A DNA stretch of 64,000 bases from Calliopsis andreniformis. Lineage: Eukaryota > Arthropoda > Insecta > Hymenoptera > Andrenidae. A program made the translations under genes and the position numbers. Below the pieces are notes generated by a model. That model made no database searches. It was not told where the DNA came from and was given only the letters and a program-made list of their open reading frames with translations. Where the stretch lies: the NCBI RefSeq assembly GCF_051401765.1, contig NW_027480566.1, forward strand, positions 682,001 through 746,000, read 5' to 3'. Numbering within the stretch: the first letter of the stretch is position 1; each line of letters starts with the position of its first letter. Shown in pieces: positions 8,052-18,660 of this stretch.

Positions 8052-9543
8052 CTGAGGCACTCTAAAACTATTAGGCTGTTTTGCTCTCTGAAGCCCGTGG
8101 ACCGAGAGAACGTAGAATATCGGAGCGATCGTGTCGCTCCGGAGTTCGAGCGAAAAAATTCCAAGTCCCCGTTCGTGTCGCTCCGGAACCGAATGTCGAC
8201 GGAACGAAGGGACAACGGTAGATCCTTATTCCTGGTGCTCGTGGCTCTCTAAAACCATACACTTGTTGTCCTCTGTCTCTTAGCTGTGTCGAGATAATCG
8301 AGAATCATTGAGCGTTCGTGTCGCTCCGGAACCGAAAGTCGTCGGTTCGAAACGAGAACGTTAGATCCTTATTCCTGATCGTTGAGGCACTCTAAAACTA
8401 TTAGGCTGTTTTGCTCTCTGATGCCGTGGACCGAGAGAACGTAGAATATCGGAGCGATCGTGTCGCTCCGGAGTTCGAGCGAAAAAATTCTAAGTCTCCG
8501 TTCGTGTCGCTCCGGAGCCCGAGCGAAAAAATTCTAAGTCCCCGTTCGTGTCGCTCCGGAACCGAGTGTCGACGGAACGAAGGGACAACGGTAGATCCTT
8601 ATTCCTGGTGCTCGTGGCTCTCTAAAACCATACACTTGTTGTCCTCTGTCTCTTACCTGTGTCGAGATAATCGAGAATCATGGAGCGTTCGTGTCGCTCC
8701 GGAAACGAAATTCGTCGGTTCGAAACGAGGACGTTAGATCCTTATTCCTGATCGTTGAGGCACTCTAAAACTATTAGGCTGTTTTGCTCTCTGATGCCGT
8801 GGACAGAGAGAACGTAGAATATCGGAGCGATCGTGTCGCTCCGGAGTTCGAGCGAAAAAATTCTAAGTCTCTGTTCGTGTCGCTCCGGAGCCCGAGCGAA
8901 AAAATTCTAAGTCCCCGTTCGTGTCGCTCCGGAGTCCGAGCGAAAAAATTCTAAGTCCCCGTTCGTGTCGCTCCGGAACCGAATGTCGACGGAACGAAGG
9001 GACAACGGTAGATCCTTATTCCTGGTGCTCGTGGCTCTCTAAAACCATACACTTGTTGTCCTCTGTCTCTTAGCTGTGTCGAGATAATCGAGAATCATTG
9101 AGCGTTCGTGTCGCTCCGGAACCGAAAGTCGTCGGTTCGAAACGAGAACGTTAGATCCTTATTCCTGATCGTTGAGGCACTCTAAAACTATTAGGCTGTT
9201 TTGCTCTCTGATGCCGTGGACCGAGAGAACGTAGAATATCGGAGCGATCGTGTCGCTCCGGAGTTCGAGCGAAAAAATTCTAAGTCTCCGTTCGTGTCGC
9301 TCCGGTGCCGAGCGAAAAAATTCTAAGTCCCCGTTCGTGTCGCTCCGGAACCGAATGTCGACGGAACGAACGGACAACGGTAGATCCTTATACCTCGTGC
9401 TCGTGGCTCTCTAAAACCATACACTTGTTGTCCTCTGTCTCTTAGCTGTGTCGAGATAATCGAGAATCATGGAGCGTTCGTGTCGCTCCGGAACCGAAAG
9501 TCGTCGGTTCGAAACGAGAACGTTAGATCCTTATTCCTGATCG
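8052..9543. repeat. 1,492-bp block, copy 1 (pattern 1,2,3,2)
   Basis: Monomers start at 8052, 8382, 8755 and 9172. Three of the four have the one-base-shorter gatgccgtgg, and the last also has ggtgccgagcg (another base lost), giving a 372-bp monomer. The same four-monomer pattern with the same indels occurs at 30351, 32590 and 52291, where it continues with two more monomers (1,3) to make 2,239 bp; here it instead passes into a different monomer type at 9544. Confidence 0.87.
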
Positions 9544-10994
9544 TAGAGGCACTCTAAAACTATTAGGCTGTTTTGCTGTCTGATGCCCGTGGACCGAGAG
9601 AACGTAGAATATCGGAGCGATCGTGTCGGTCCGGAGTTCGAGCGAAAAAATTCTATGTCCCCGTTCGTGTCGCTCCGGAGCCCGAGCGAAAAAATTCAAA
9701 GTCCCCGTTCGTGTCGCTCCGGAACCGAATGTCGACGGAACGAAGGGACAACGGTAGATCCTTATTCCTGGTGCTCGTGGCTCTCTAAAACCATACACTT
9801 GTTGTCCTCTGTCTCTTACCTGTGTCGAGATAATCGAGAATCATGTAGAGTTCGTGTCGCTCCGGAACCGAAAGTCGTCGGTTCGAAACGAGAACGTTAG
9901 ATCCTTATTCCTGATCGTTGAGGCACTCTAAAACTATTAGGCTGTTTTGCTCTCTGATGCCCGTGGACCGAGAGAACGTAGAATAACGGAGCGATCGTGT
10001 CGCTCCGGAGCCCGAGCGAAAAAATTCTAAGTCCCCGTTCGTGTCGCTCCGGAACCGAATGTCGACGGAACGAAGGGACAACGGTAGATCCTTATTCCTG
10101 GTGCTCGTGGCTCTCTAAAACCATACACTTGTTGTCCTCTGTCTCTTACCTGTGTCGAGATATTCGAGAATCATGGAGCGTTCGTGTCGCTCCGGAACCG
10201 AAAGTCGTCGGTTCGAAACGAGAACGTTAGATCCATATTCCTGATCCTTGAGGCACTCTAAAACTATTAGGCTGTTTTGCTCTCTGATGCCCGTGGACTG
10301 AGAGAACGTAGAATAACGGAGCGATCGTGTCGCTCCGGAGCCCGAGCGAAAAAATTCTAAGTCCCCGTTCGTGTCGCTCCGGAGCCCGAGCGAAAAAATT
10401 CCAAGTCCCCGTTCGTGTCGCTCCGGAACCGAATGTCGACGGAACGAAGGGACAACGGTAGATCCTTATTCCTGGTGCTCGTGGCTCTCTAAAACCATAC
10501 ACTTGTTGTCCTCTGTCTCTTAGCTGTGTCGAGATAATCGAGAATCATTGAGCGTTCGTGTCGCTCCGGAACCGAAAGTCGTCGGTTCGAAACGAGAACG
10601 TTAGATCCTTATTCCTGATCGTTGAGGCACTCTAAAACCATTAGGCTGTTTTGCTCTCTGATGCCGTGGACCGAGAGAACGTAGAATATCGGAGCGATCG
10701 TGTCGCTCCGGAGTTCGAGCGAAAAAATTCTAAGTCCCCGTTCGTGTCGCTCCGGAGCCCGAGCGAAAAAATTCTAAGTCCCCGTTCGTGTCGCTCCGGA
10801 ACCGAATGTCGACGGAACGAAGGGACAACGGTAGATCCTTATTCCTGGTGCTCGTGGCTCTCTAAAACCATACACTTGTTGTCCTCTGTCTCTTACCTGT
10901 GTCGAGATAATCGAGAATCATGGAGCGTTCGTGTCGCTCCGGAAACGAAAGTCGTGGGTTCGAAACGAGGACGTTAGATCCTTATTCCTGATCG
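9544..10994. repeat. Block of foreign-looking monomers within copy 1 (pattern 2,1,2,2)
   Basis: Monomers start at 9544, 9918, 10248 and 10622. The first has cgtagaggcac, gtcggtccgg, ttctatgtcc and ttcaaagtcc, a combination otherwise seen only in the far right block (63011, and in part 59876, 61889 and 63759). The 9918 and 10248 monomers have gaataacgg and a first u unit beginning agccc; 63385 is similar. This block takes the place that copies 2 and 3 fill with the 34829-39192 and 54530-57156 type sequence. Confidence 0.8.
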
Positions 10995-13578
10995 TTGAGG
11001 CACTCTAAAACTATTAGGCTGTTTTGCTCTCTGATGCCCGTGGACCGAGAGAACGTAGAATATCGGAGCGATCGTGTCGCTCCGGAGTTCGAGCGAAAAA
11101 GTTCTAAGTCCCCGTTCGTGTCGCTCCGGAACCGAGTGTCGACGGAACGAAGGGACAACGGTAGATCCTTATTCCTGGTGCTCGTGGCTCTCTAAAACCA
11201 TACACTTGTTGTCCTCTGTCTCTTACCCGTGTCGAGATAATCGAGAATCATGTAGCGTTCGTGTCGCTCCGGAACCGAAAGTCGTCGGTTCGAAACGAGA
11301 ACGTTAGATCCTTATTCCTGATCGTTGAGGCACTCTAAAACTATTAGGCTGTTTTGCTCTCTGATGCCCGTGGACCGAGAGAACGTAGAATAACGGAGCG
11401 ATCGTGTCGCTCCGGAGCCCGAGCGAAAAAATTCTAAGTCCCCGTTCGTGTCGCTCCGGAACCGAATGTCGACGGAACGAAGGGACAACGGCAGATCCTT
11501 ATTCCTGGTGCTCGTGGCTCTCTAAAACCATACACTTGTTGTCCTCTGTCTCTTAGCTGTGTCGAGATAATCGAGAATCATTGAGCGTTCGTGTCGCTCC
11601 GGAACCGAAAGTCGTCGGTTCGAAACGAGAACGTTAGATCCTTATTCCTGATCGTTGAGGCACTCTAAAACTATTAGGCTGTTTTGCTCTCTGATGCCGT
11701 GGACCGAGAGAACGTAGAATATCGGAGCGATCGTGTCGCTCCGGAGTTCGAGCGAAAAAATTCTAAGTCCCCGTTCGTGTCGCTCCGGAGCCCGAGCGAA
11801 AAAATTCTAAGTCCCCGTTCGTGTCGCTCCGGAACCGAATGTCGACGGAACGAAGGGACAACGGTAGATCCTTATTCCTGGTGCTCGTGGCTCTCTAAAA
11901 CCATACACTTGTTGTCCTCTGTCTCTTACCTGTGTCGAGATAATCGAGAATCATGGAGCGTTCGTGTCGCTCCGGAAACGAAAGTCGTCGGTTCGAAACG
12001 AGGACGTTAGATCCATATTCCTGATCGTTGAGGCACTCTAAAACTATTAGGCTGTTTTGCTCTCTGATGCCCGTGGACCGAGAGAACGTAGAATAACGGA
12101 GCGATCGTGTCGCTCCGGAGCCCGAGCGAAAAAATTCTAAGTCCCCGTTCGTGTCGCTCCGGAACCGAATGTCGACGGAACGAAGGGACAACGGCAGATC
12201 CTTATTCCTGGTGCTCGTGGCTGTCTAAATCCATACACTTGTTGTCCTCTGTCTCTTACCTGTGTCGAGATAATCGAGAATCATGGAGCGTTCGTGTCGC
12301 TCCGGAACCGAATGTCGACGGAACGAAGGGACAACGGTAGATCCTTATTCCTGGTGTTCGTGGCTCTCTAAAACCATACACTTGTTGTCCTCTGTCTCTT
12401 ACCTGTGTCGAGATAATCGAGAATTATTGAGCGTTCGTGTCGCTCCGGAACCGAAAGTCGTCGGTTCGAAACGAGAACGTTAGATCCTTATTCCTGATCG
12501 TTGTGGCACTCTAAAACTATTAGGCTGTTTTGCTCTCTGATGCCCGTGGACCGAGAGAACGTAGAATAACGGAGCGATCGTGTCGCTCCGGAGTTCGAGC
12601 GAAAAAATTCTAAGTCCCCGTTCGTGTCGCTCCGGAGCCCGAGCGAAAAAATTCTAAGTCCCCGTTCGTGTCGCTCCGGAACCGAATGTCGACGGAACGA
12701 AGGGACAACGGTAGATCCTTATTCCTGGTGCTCGTGGCTCTCTAAAACCATACACTTGATGTCCTCTGTCTCTTACCTGTGTCGAGATAATCGATAATCA
12801 TGGAGCGTTCGTGTCGCTCCGGAACCGAAAGTCGTCGGTTCGAAACGAGAACGTTAGATCCTTATTCCTGATCGTTGAGGCACTCTAAAACTATTAGGCT
12901 GTTTTGCTCTCTGATGCCCGTGGACCGAGAGAACGTAGAATGTCGGAGCCATCGTGTCGCTCCGGAGTTCGAGCGAGAAAATTCTAAGTCCCCGGTCGTG
13001 TCGCTACGGAGCCCGAGCGAAAAAATTCTAAGTCCCCGTTCGTGTCGCTCCGGAACCGAATGTCGACGGAACGAAGGGACAACGGTAGATCCTTATTCCT
13101 GGTGCTCGTGGCTCTCTAAAACCATACACTTGATGTCCTCTGTCTCTTACCTGTGTCGAGATAATCGATAATCATGGAGCGTTCGTGTCGCTCCGGAACC
13201 GAAAGTCGTCGGTTCGAAACGAGAACGTTAGATCCTTATTCCTGATCGTTGAGGCACTCTAAAACTATTAGGCTGTTTTGCTCTCTGATGCCCGTGGACC
13301 GAGAGAACGTAGAATATCGGAGCGATCGTGTCGCTCCGGAGTTCGAGCGAAAAAATTCCAAGTCCCCGTTCGTGTCGCTCCGGAACCGAATGTCGACGGA
13401 ACGAAGGGACAACGGTAGATCCTTATTCCTGGTGCTCGTGGCTCTCTAAAACCATACACTTGTTGTCCTCTGTCTCTTAGCTGTGTCGAGATAATCGAGA
13501 ATCATTGAGCGTTCGTGTCGCTCCGGAACCGAAAGTCGTCGGTTCGAAACGAGAACGTTAGATCCTTATTCCTGATCG
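10995..13578. repeat. 2,584-bp block with A-A junction, first occurrence (pattern 1,1,2,X,2,2,1)
   Basis: Monomers start at 10995, 11325, 11655, 12028, 12501, 12875 and 13249. The 12028 interval is 473 bp because it contains two A modules in a row. Counterparts are 18661-21243 (2,583 bp; one base lost in gagcaaaaaattc) and 41899-44482 (2,584 bp). Spacing between occurrences is 7,666 and 23,238 bp. Shared odd variants include tacccgtgtcg, caacggcagatcc, ggctgtctaaatcc, cgataatc and gagccatcg. Confidence 0.9.
12163..12448. repeat. Tandem A-A module pair (B and u skipped)
   Basis: One A module (12163-12305) is followed directly by another A module (12306-12448), so the interval between monomer starts is 473 = 330 + 143 bp. 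The junction falls exactly after the shared CGTTCGTGTCGCTCCGG, as expected if an exchange paired the ends of two modules. Equivalent pairs are at 19829-20114 and 43067-43352. Confidence 0.92.
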
Positions 13579-14370
13579 TTGAGGCACTCTAAAACTATTA
13601 GGCTGTATTGCTGTCTGATGCCCGTGGACCGAGAGAACGTAGAATATCGGAGCGATCGAGTCGCTCCGGAGTTCGAGCGAAAAAATTCTAAGTCTCCGTT
13701 CGTGTCGCTCCGGAGCCCGAGGGAAAAAATTCTAAGTCCCCGTTCGTGTCGCTCCGGAGCCCGAGCGAAAAAATTCTAAGTCCCCGTTCGTGTCGCTCCG
13801 GAACCGAATGTCGACGGAACGAAGGGACAACGGTAGATCCTTATTCCTGGTGCTCGTGGCTCTCTAAAACCATACACTTGATGTCCTCTGTCTCTTACCT
13901 GTGTCGAGATAATCGAGAATCATAGAGCGTTCGTGTCGCTCCGGAACCGAAAGTCGTCGGTTCGAAACGAGAACGTTAGATCCTTATTCCTGATCGTTGT
14001 GGCACTCTAAAACTATTAGGCTGTTTTGCTCTCTGATGCCCGTGGACCGAGAGAACGTAGAATAAAGGAGCGATCGTGTCGCTCCGGAGTTCGAGCGAAA
14101 AAATTCTAAGTCCCCGTTCGTGTCGCTCCGGAGCCCGAGCGAAAAAATTCTAAGTCCCCGTTCGTGTCGCTCCGGAACCGAATGTCGATGGAACGAAGGG
14201 ACAACGGTAGATCCTTATTCCTGGTGCTCGTGGCTCTCTAAAACCATACACTTGATGTCCTCTGTCTCTTACCTGTGTCGAGATAATCGAGAATCATGGA
14301 GCGTTCGTGTCGCTCCGGAACCGAAAGTCGTCGGTTCCAAGCGAGAACGTTAGATCCTTATTCCTGATCG
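13579..14370. repeat. Two-monomer block (3,2) preceding the 1,166-bp repeats
   Basis: Monomers start at 13579 (n=3; gctgtattgctgtctg, gatcgagtcgc, gcccgaggg) and 13997 (n=2; cgttgtggcac, gaataaagg, gtcgatgg, ggttccaagcg). The same pair precedes a gaatgtcgg monomer at 16285-17076, 39523-40314 and 44483-45274. GTCGATGG removes the SalI-type site present in most A modules. Confidence 0.85.
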
Positions 14371-15536
14371 TTGAGGCACTCTAAAACTATTAGGCTGTTT
14401 TGCTCTCTGATGCCCGTGGACCGAGAGAACGTAGAATGTCGGAGCGATCGTGTCGCTCCGGAGTTCGAGCGAGAAAATTCTAAGTCCCCGGTCGTGTCGC
14501 TACGGAGCCCGAGCGAAAAAATTCTAAGTCCCCGTTCGTGTCGCTCCGGAGCCCGAGCGAAAAAATTCTAAGTCCCCGTTCGTGTCGCTCCGGAACCGAA
14601 TGTCGACGGAACGAAGGGACAACGGTAGATCCTTATTCCTGGTGCTCGTGGCTCTCTAAAACCATACACTTGATGTCCTCTGTCTCTTACCTGTGTCGAG
14701 ATAATCGAGAATCATAGAGCGTTCGTGTCGCTCCGGAACCGAAAGTCGTCGGTTCGAAACGAGTACGTCAGATCCTTATTCCTGATCGCTGAGGCACTCT
14801 AAAACTATTAGGCTGTTTTGCTCTCTGAAGCCCGTGGACCGAGAGAACGTAGAATATCGGAGCGATCGTGTCGCTCCGGAGTTCGAGCGAAAAAATTCCA
14901 AGTCCCCGTTCGTGTCGCTCCGGAACCGAATGTCGACGGAACGAAGGGACAACGGTAGATCCTTATTCCTGGTGCTCGTGGCTCTCTAAAACCATACACT
15001 TGTTGTCCTCTGTCTCTTAGCTGTGTCGAGATAATCGAGAATCATTGAGCGTTCGTGTCGCTCCGGAACCGAAAGTCGTCGGTTCGAAACGAGAACGTTA
15101 GATCCTTATTCCTGATCGTTGAGGCACTCTAAAACTATTAGGCTGTATTGCTGTCTGATGCCCGTGGACCGAGAGAACGTAGAATATCGGAGCGATCGAG
15201 TCGCTCCGGAGTTCGAGCGAAAAAATTCTAAGTCTCCGTTCGTGTCGCTCCGGAGCCCGAGGGAAAAAATTCTAAGTCCCCGTTCGTGTCGCTCCGGAGC
15301 CCGAGCGAAAAAATTCTAAGTCCCCGTTCGTGTCGCTCCGGAACCGAATGTCGATGGAACGAAGGGACAACGGTAGATCCTTATTCCTGGTGCTCGTGGC
15401 TCTCTAAAACCATACACTTGATGTCCTCTGTCTCTTACCTGTGTCGAGATAATCGAGAATCATGGAGCGTTCGTGTCGCTCCGGAACCGAAAGTCGTCGG
15501 TTCCAAGCGAGAACGTTAGATCCTTATTCCTGATCG
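14371..15536. repeat. 1,166-bp higher-order unit, first copy (pattern 3,1,3)
   Basis: Monomers start at 14371, 14789 and 15119 (418 + 330 + 418 bp). The last monomer is a hybrid: its 5' part has the 13579-type markers (gatcgagtcgc, gcccgaggg), while its A and B parts have the 13997-type markers (gtcgatgg, ggttccaagcg). This indicates a 374-bp deletion by exchange inside the u cluster. Confidence 0.87.
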
Positions 15537-16702
15537 TTGAGGCACTCTAAAACTATTAGGCTGTTTTGCTCTCTGATGCCCGTGGACCGAGAGAACGTAG
15601 AATGTCGGAGCGATCGTGTCGCTCCGGAGTTCGAGCGAGAAAATTCTAAGTCCCCGGTCGTGTCGCTACGGAGCCCGAGCGAAAAAATTCTAAGTCCCCG
15701 TTCGTGTCGCTCCGGAGCCCGAGCGAAAAAATTCTAAGTCCCCGTTCGTGTCGCTCCGGAACCGAATGTCGACGGAACGAAGGGACAACGGTAGATCCTT
15801 ATTCCTGGTGCTCGTGGCTCTCTAAAACCATACACTTGATGTCCTCTGTCTCTTACCTGTGTCGAGATAATCGAGAATCATAGAGCGTTCGTGTCGCTCC
15901 GGAACCGAAAGTCGTCGGTTCGAAACGAGTACGTCAGATCCTTATTCCTGATCGCTGAGGCACTCTAAAACTATTAGGCTGTTTTGCTCTCTGAAGCCCG
16001 TGGACCGAGAGAACGTAGAATATCGGAGCGATCGTGTCGCTCCGGAGTTCGAGCGAAAAAATTCCAAGTCCCCGTTCGTGTCGCTCCGGAACCGAATGTC
16101 GACGGAACGAAGGGACAACGGTAGATCCTTATTCCTGGTGCTCGTGGCTCTCTAAAACCATACACTTGTTGTCCTCTGTCTCTTAGCTGTGTCGAGATAA
16201 TCGAGAATCATTGAGCGTTCGTGTCGCTCCGGAACCGAAAGTCGTCGGTTCGAAACGAGAACGTTAGATCCTTATTCCTGATCGTTGAGGCACTCTAAAA
16301 CTATTAGGCTGTATTGCTGTCTGATGCCCGTGGACCGAGAGAACGTAGAATATCGGAGCGATCGAGTCGCTCCGGAGTTCGAGCGAAAAAATTCTAAGTC
16401 TCCGTTCGTGTCGCTCCGGAGCCCGAGGGAAAAAATTCTAAGTCCCCGTTCGTGTCGCTCCGGAGCCCGAGCGAAAAAATTCTAAGTCCCCGTTCGTGTC
16501 GCTCCGGAACCGAATGTCGACGGAACGAAGGGACAACGGTAGATCCTTATTCCTGGTGCTCGTGGCTCTCTAAAACCATACACTTGATGTCCTCTGTCTC
16601 TTACCTGTGTCGAGATAATCGAGAATCATAGAGCGTTCGTGTCGCTCCGGAACCGAAAGTCGTCGGTTCGAAACGAGAACGTTAGATCCTTATTCCTGAT
16701 CG
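15537..16702. repeat. 1,166-bp higher-order unit, second copy (pattern 3,1,3)
   Basis: Monomers start at 15537, 15955 and 16285, each 1,166 bp after its partner. The last monomer here is the non-hybrid 13579 type with gtcgacgg, followed by a 13997-type monomer at 16703, so the duplicated segment boundaries lie within the last monomer. Confidence 0.85.
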
Positions 16703-18660
16703 TTGTGGCACTCTAAAACTATTAGGCTGTTTTGCTCTCTGATGCCCGTGGACCGAGAGAACGTAGAATAAAGGAGCGATCGTGTCGCTCCGGAGTTCGA
16801 GCGAAAAAATTCTAAGTCCCCGTTCGTGTCGCTCCGGAGCCCGAGCGAAAAAATTCTAAGTCCCCGTTCGTGTCGCTCCGGAACCGAATGTCGATGGAAC
16901 GAAGGGACAACGGTAGATCCTTATTCCTGGTGCTCGTGGCTCTCTAAAACCATACACTTGATGTCCTCTGTCTCTTACCTGTGTCGACATAATCGAGAAT
17001 CATGGAGCGTTCGTGTCGCTCCGGAACCGAAAGTCGTCGGTTCCAAGCGAGAACGTTAGATCCTTATTCCTGATCGTTGAGGCACTCTAAAACTATTAGG
17101 CTGTTTTGCTCTCTGATGCCCGTGGACCGAGAGAACGTAGAATGTCGGAGCGATCGTGTCGCTCCGGAGTTCGAGCGAGAAAATTCTAAGTCCCCGGTCG
17201 TGTCGCTACGGAGCCCGAGCGAAAAAATTCTAAGTCCCCGTTCGTGTCGCTCCGGAGCCCGAGCGAAAAAATTCTAAGTCCCCGTTCGTGTCGCTCCGGA
17301 ACCGAATGTCGACGGAACGAAGGGACAACGGTAGATCCTTATTCCTGGTGCTCGTGGCTCTCTAAAACCATACACTTGATGTCCTCTGTCTCTTACCTGT
17401 GTCGAGATAATCGAGAATCATAGAGCGTTCGTGTCGCTCCGGAACCGAAAGTCGTCGGTTCGAAACGAGTACGTCAGATCCTTATTCCTGATCGCTGAGG
17501 CACTCTAAAACTATTAGGCTGTTTTGCTCTCTGAAGCCCGTGGACCGAGAGAACGTAGAATATCTGAGCGATCGTGTCGCTCCGGAGTTCGAGCGAAAAA
17601 ATTCTAAGTCCCCGTTCGTGTCGCTCCGGAGCCCGAGCGAAAAAATTCTAAGTCCCCGTTCGTGTCGCTCCGGAACCGAATGTCGACGGAACGAAGGGAC
17701 AACGGTAGATCCTTATTCCTGGTGCTCGTGGCTCTCTAAAACCATACACTTGATGTCCTCTGTCTCTTACCTGTGTCGAGATAATCGAGAATCATAGAGC
17801 GTTCGTGTCGCTCCGGAACCGAAAGTCGTCGGTTCGAAACGAGAACGTCAGATCCTTATTCCTGATCGCTGAGGCACTCTAAAACTATTAGGCTGTTTTG
17901 CTCTCTGAAGCCCGTGGACCGAGAGAACGTAGAATATCGGAGCGATCGTGTCGCTCCGGAGTACGAGCGAAAAAATTCTAAGTCCCCGTTCGTGTCGCTA
18001 CGGAGCCCGAGCGAAAAAATTCTAAGTCCCCGTTCGTGTCGCTCCGGAACCGAATGTCGACGGAACGAAGGGACAACGGTAGATCCTTATTCCTGGTGCT
18101 CGTGGCTCTCTAAAACCATACACTTGTTGTCCTCTGTCTCTTACCTGTGTCGAGATATTCGAGAATCATGGAGCGTTCGTGTCGCTCCGGAACCGAAAGT
18201 CGTCGTTTCGAAACGAGAACGTTAGATACTTATTCCTGATCGTTGAGGCACTCTAAAACTATTAGGCTGTTTTGCTCTCTGATGCCCGTGGACCGAGAGA
18301 ACGTAGAATATCGGAGCGATCGTGTCGCTCCGGAGTACGAGCGAAAAAATTCTAAGTCCCCGTTCGTGTCGCTACGGAGCCCGAGCGAAAAAATTCTAAG
18401 TCCCCGTTCGTGTCGCTCCGGAGCCCGAGCGAAAAAATTCTAAGTCCCCGTTCGTGTCGCTCCGGAACCTAATGTCGACGGAACGAAGGGACAACGGTAG
18501 ATCCTTATTCCTGGTGCTCGTGGCTCTCTAAAACCATACACTTGTTGTCCTCTGTCTCTTACCTGTGTCGAGATAATCGAGAATCATGGAGCGTTCGTGT
18601 CGCTCCGGAAACGAAAGTCGTGGGTTCGAAACGAGGACGTTAGATCCTTATTCCTGATCG
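16703..18660. repeat. Block 2,3,2,2,3 leading into the second A-A block
   Basis: Monomers start at 16703, 17077, 17495, 17869 and 18243. Together with 16285 they form a six-monomer string (3,2,3,2,2,3; 2,376 bp) found again at 39523-41898. The 17495 monomer carries tatctgagc; 17869 and 18243 carry the agtacgagc and agatac markers, and 18243 also has gaacctaatg. The 17077 monomer matches the one cut by the left window edge. Confidence 0.87.
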
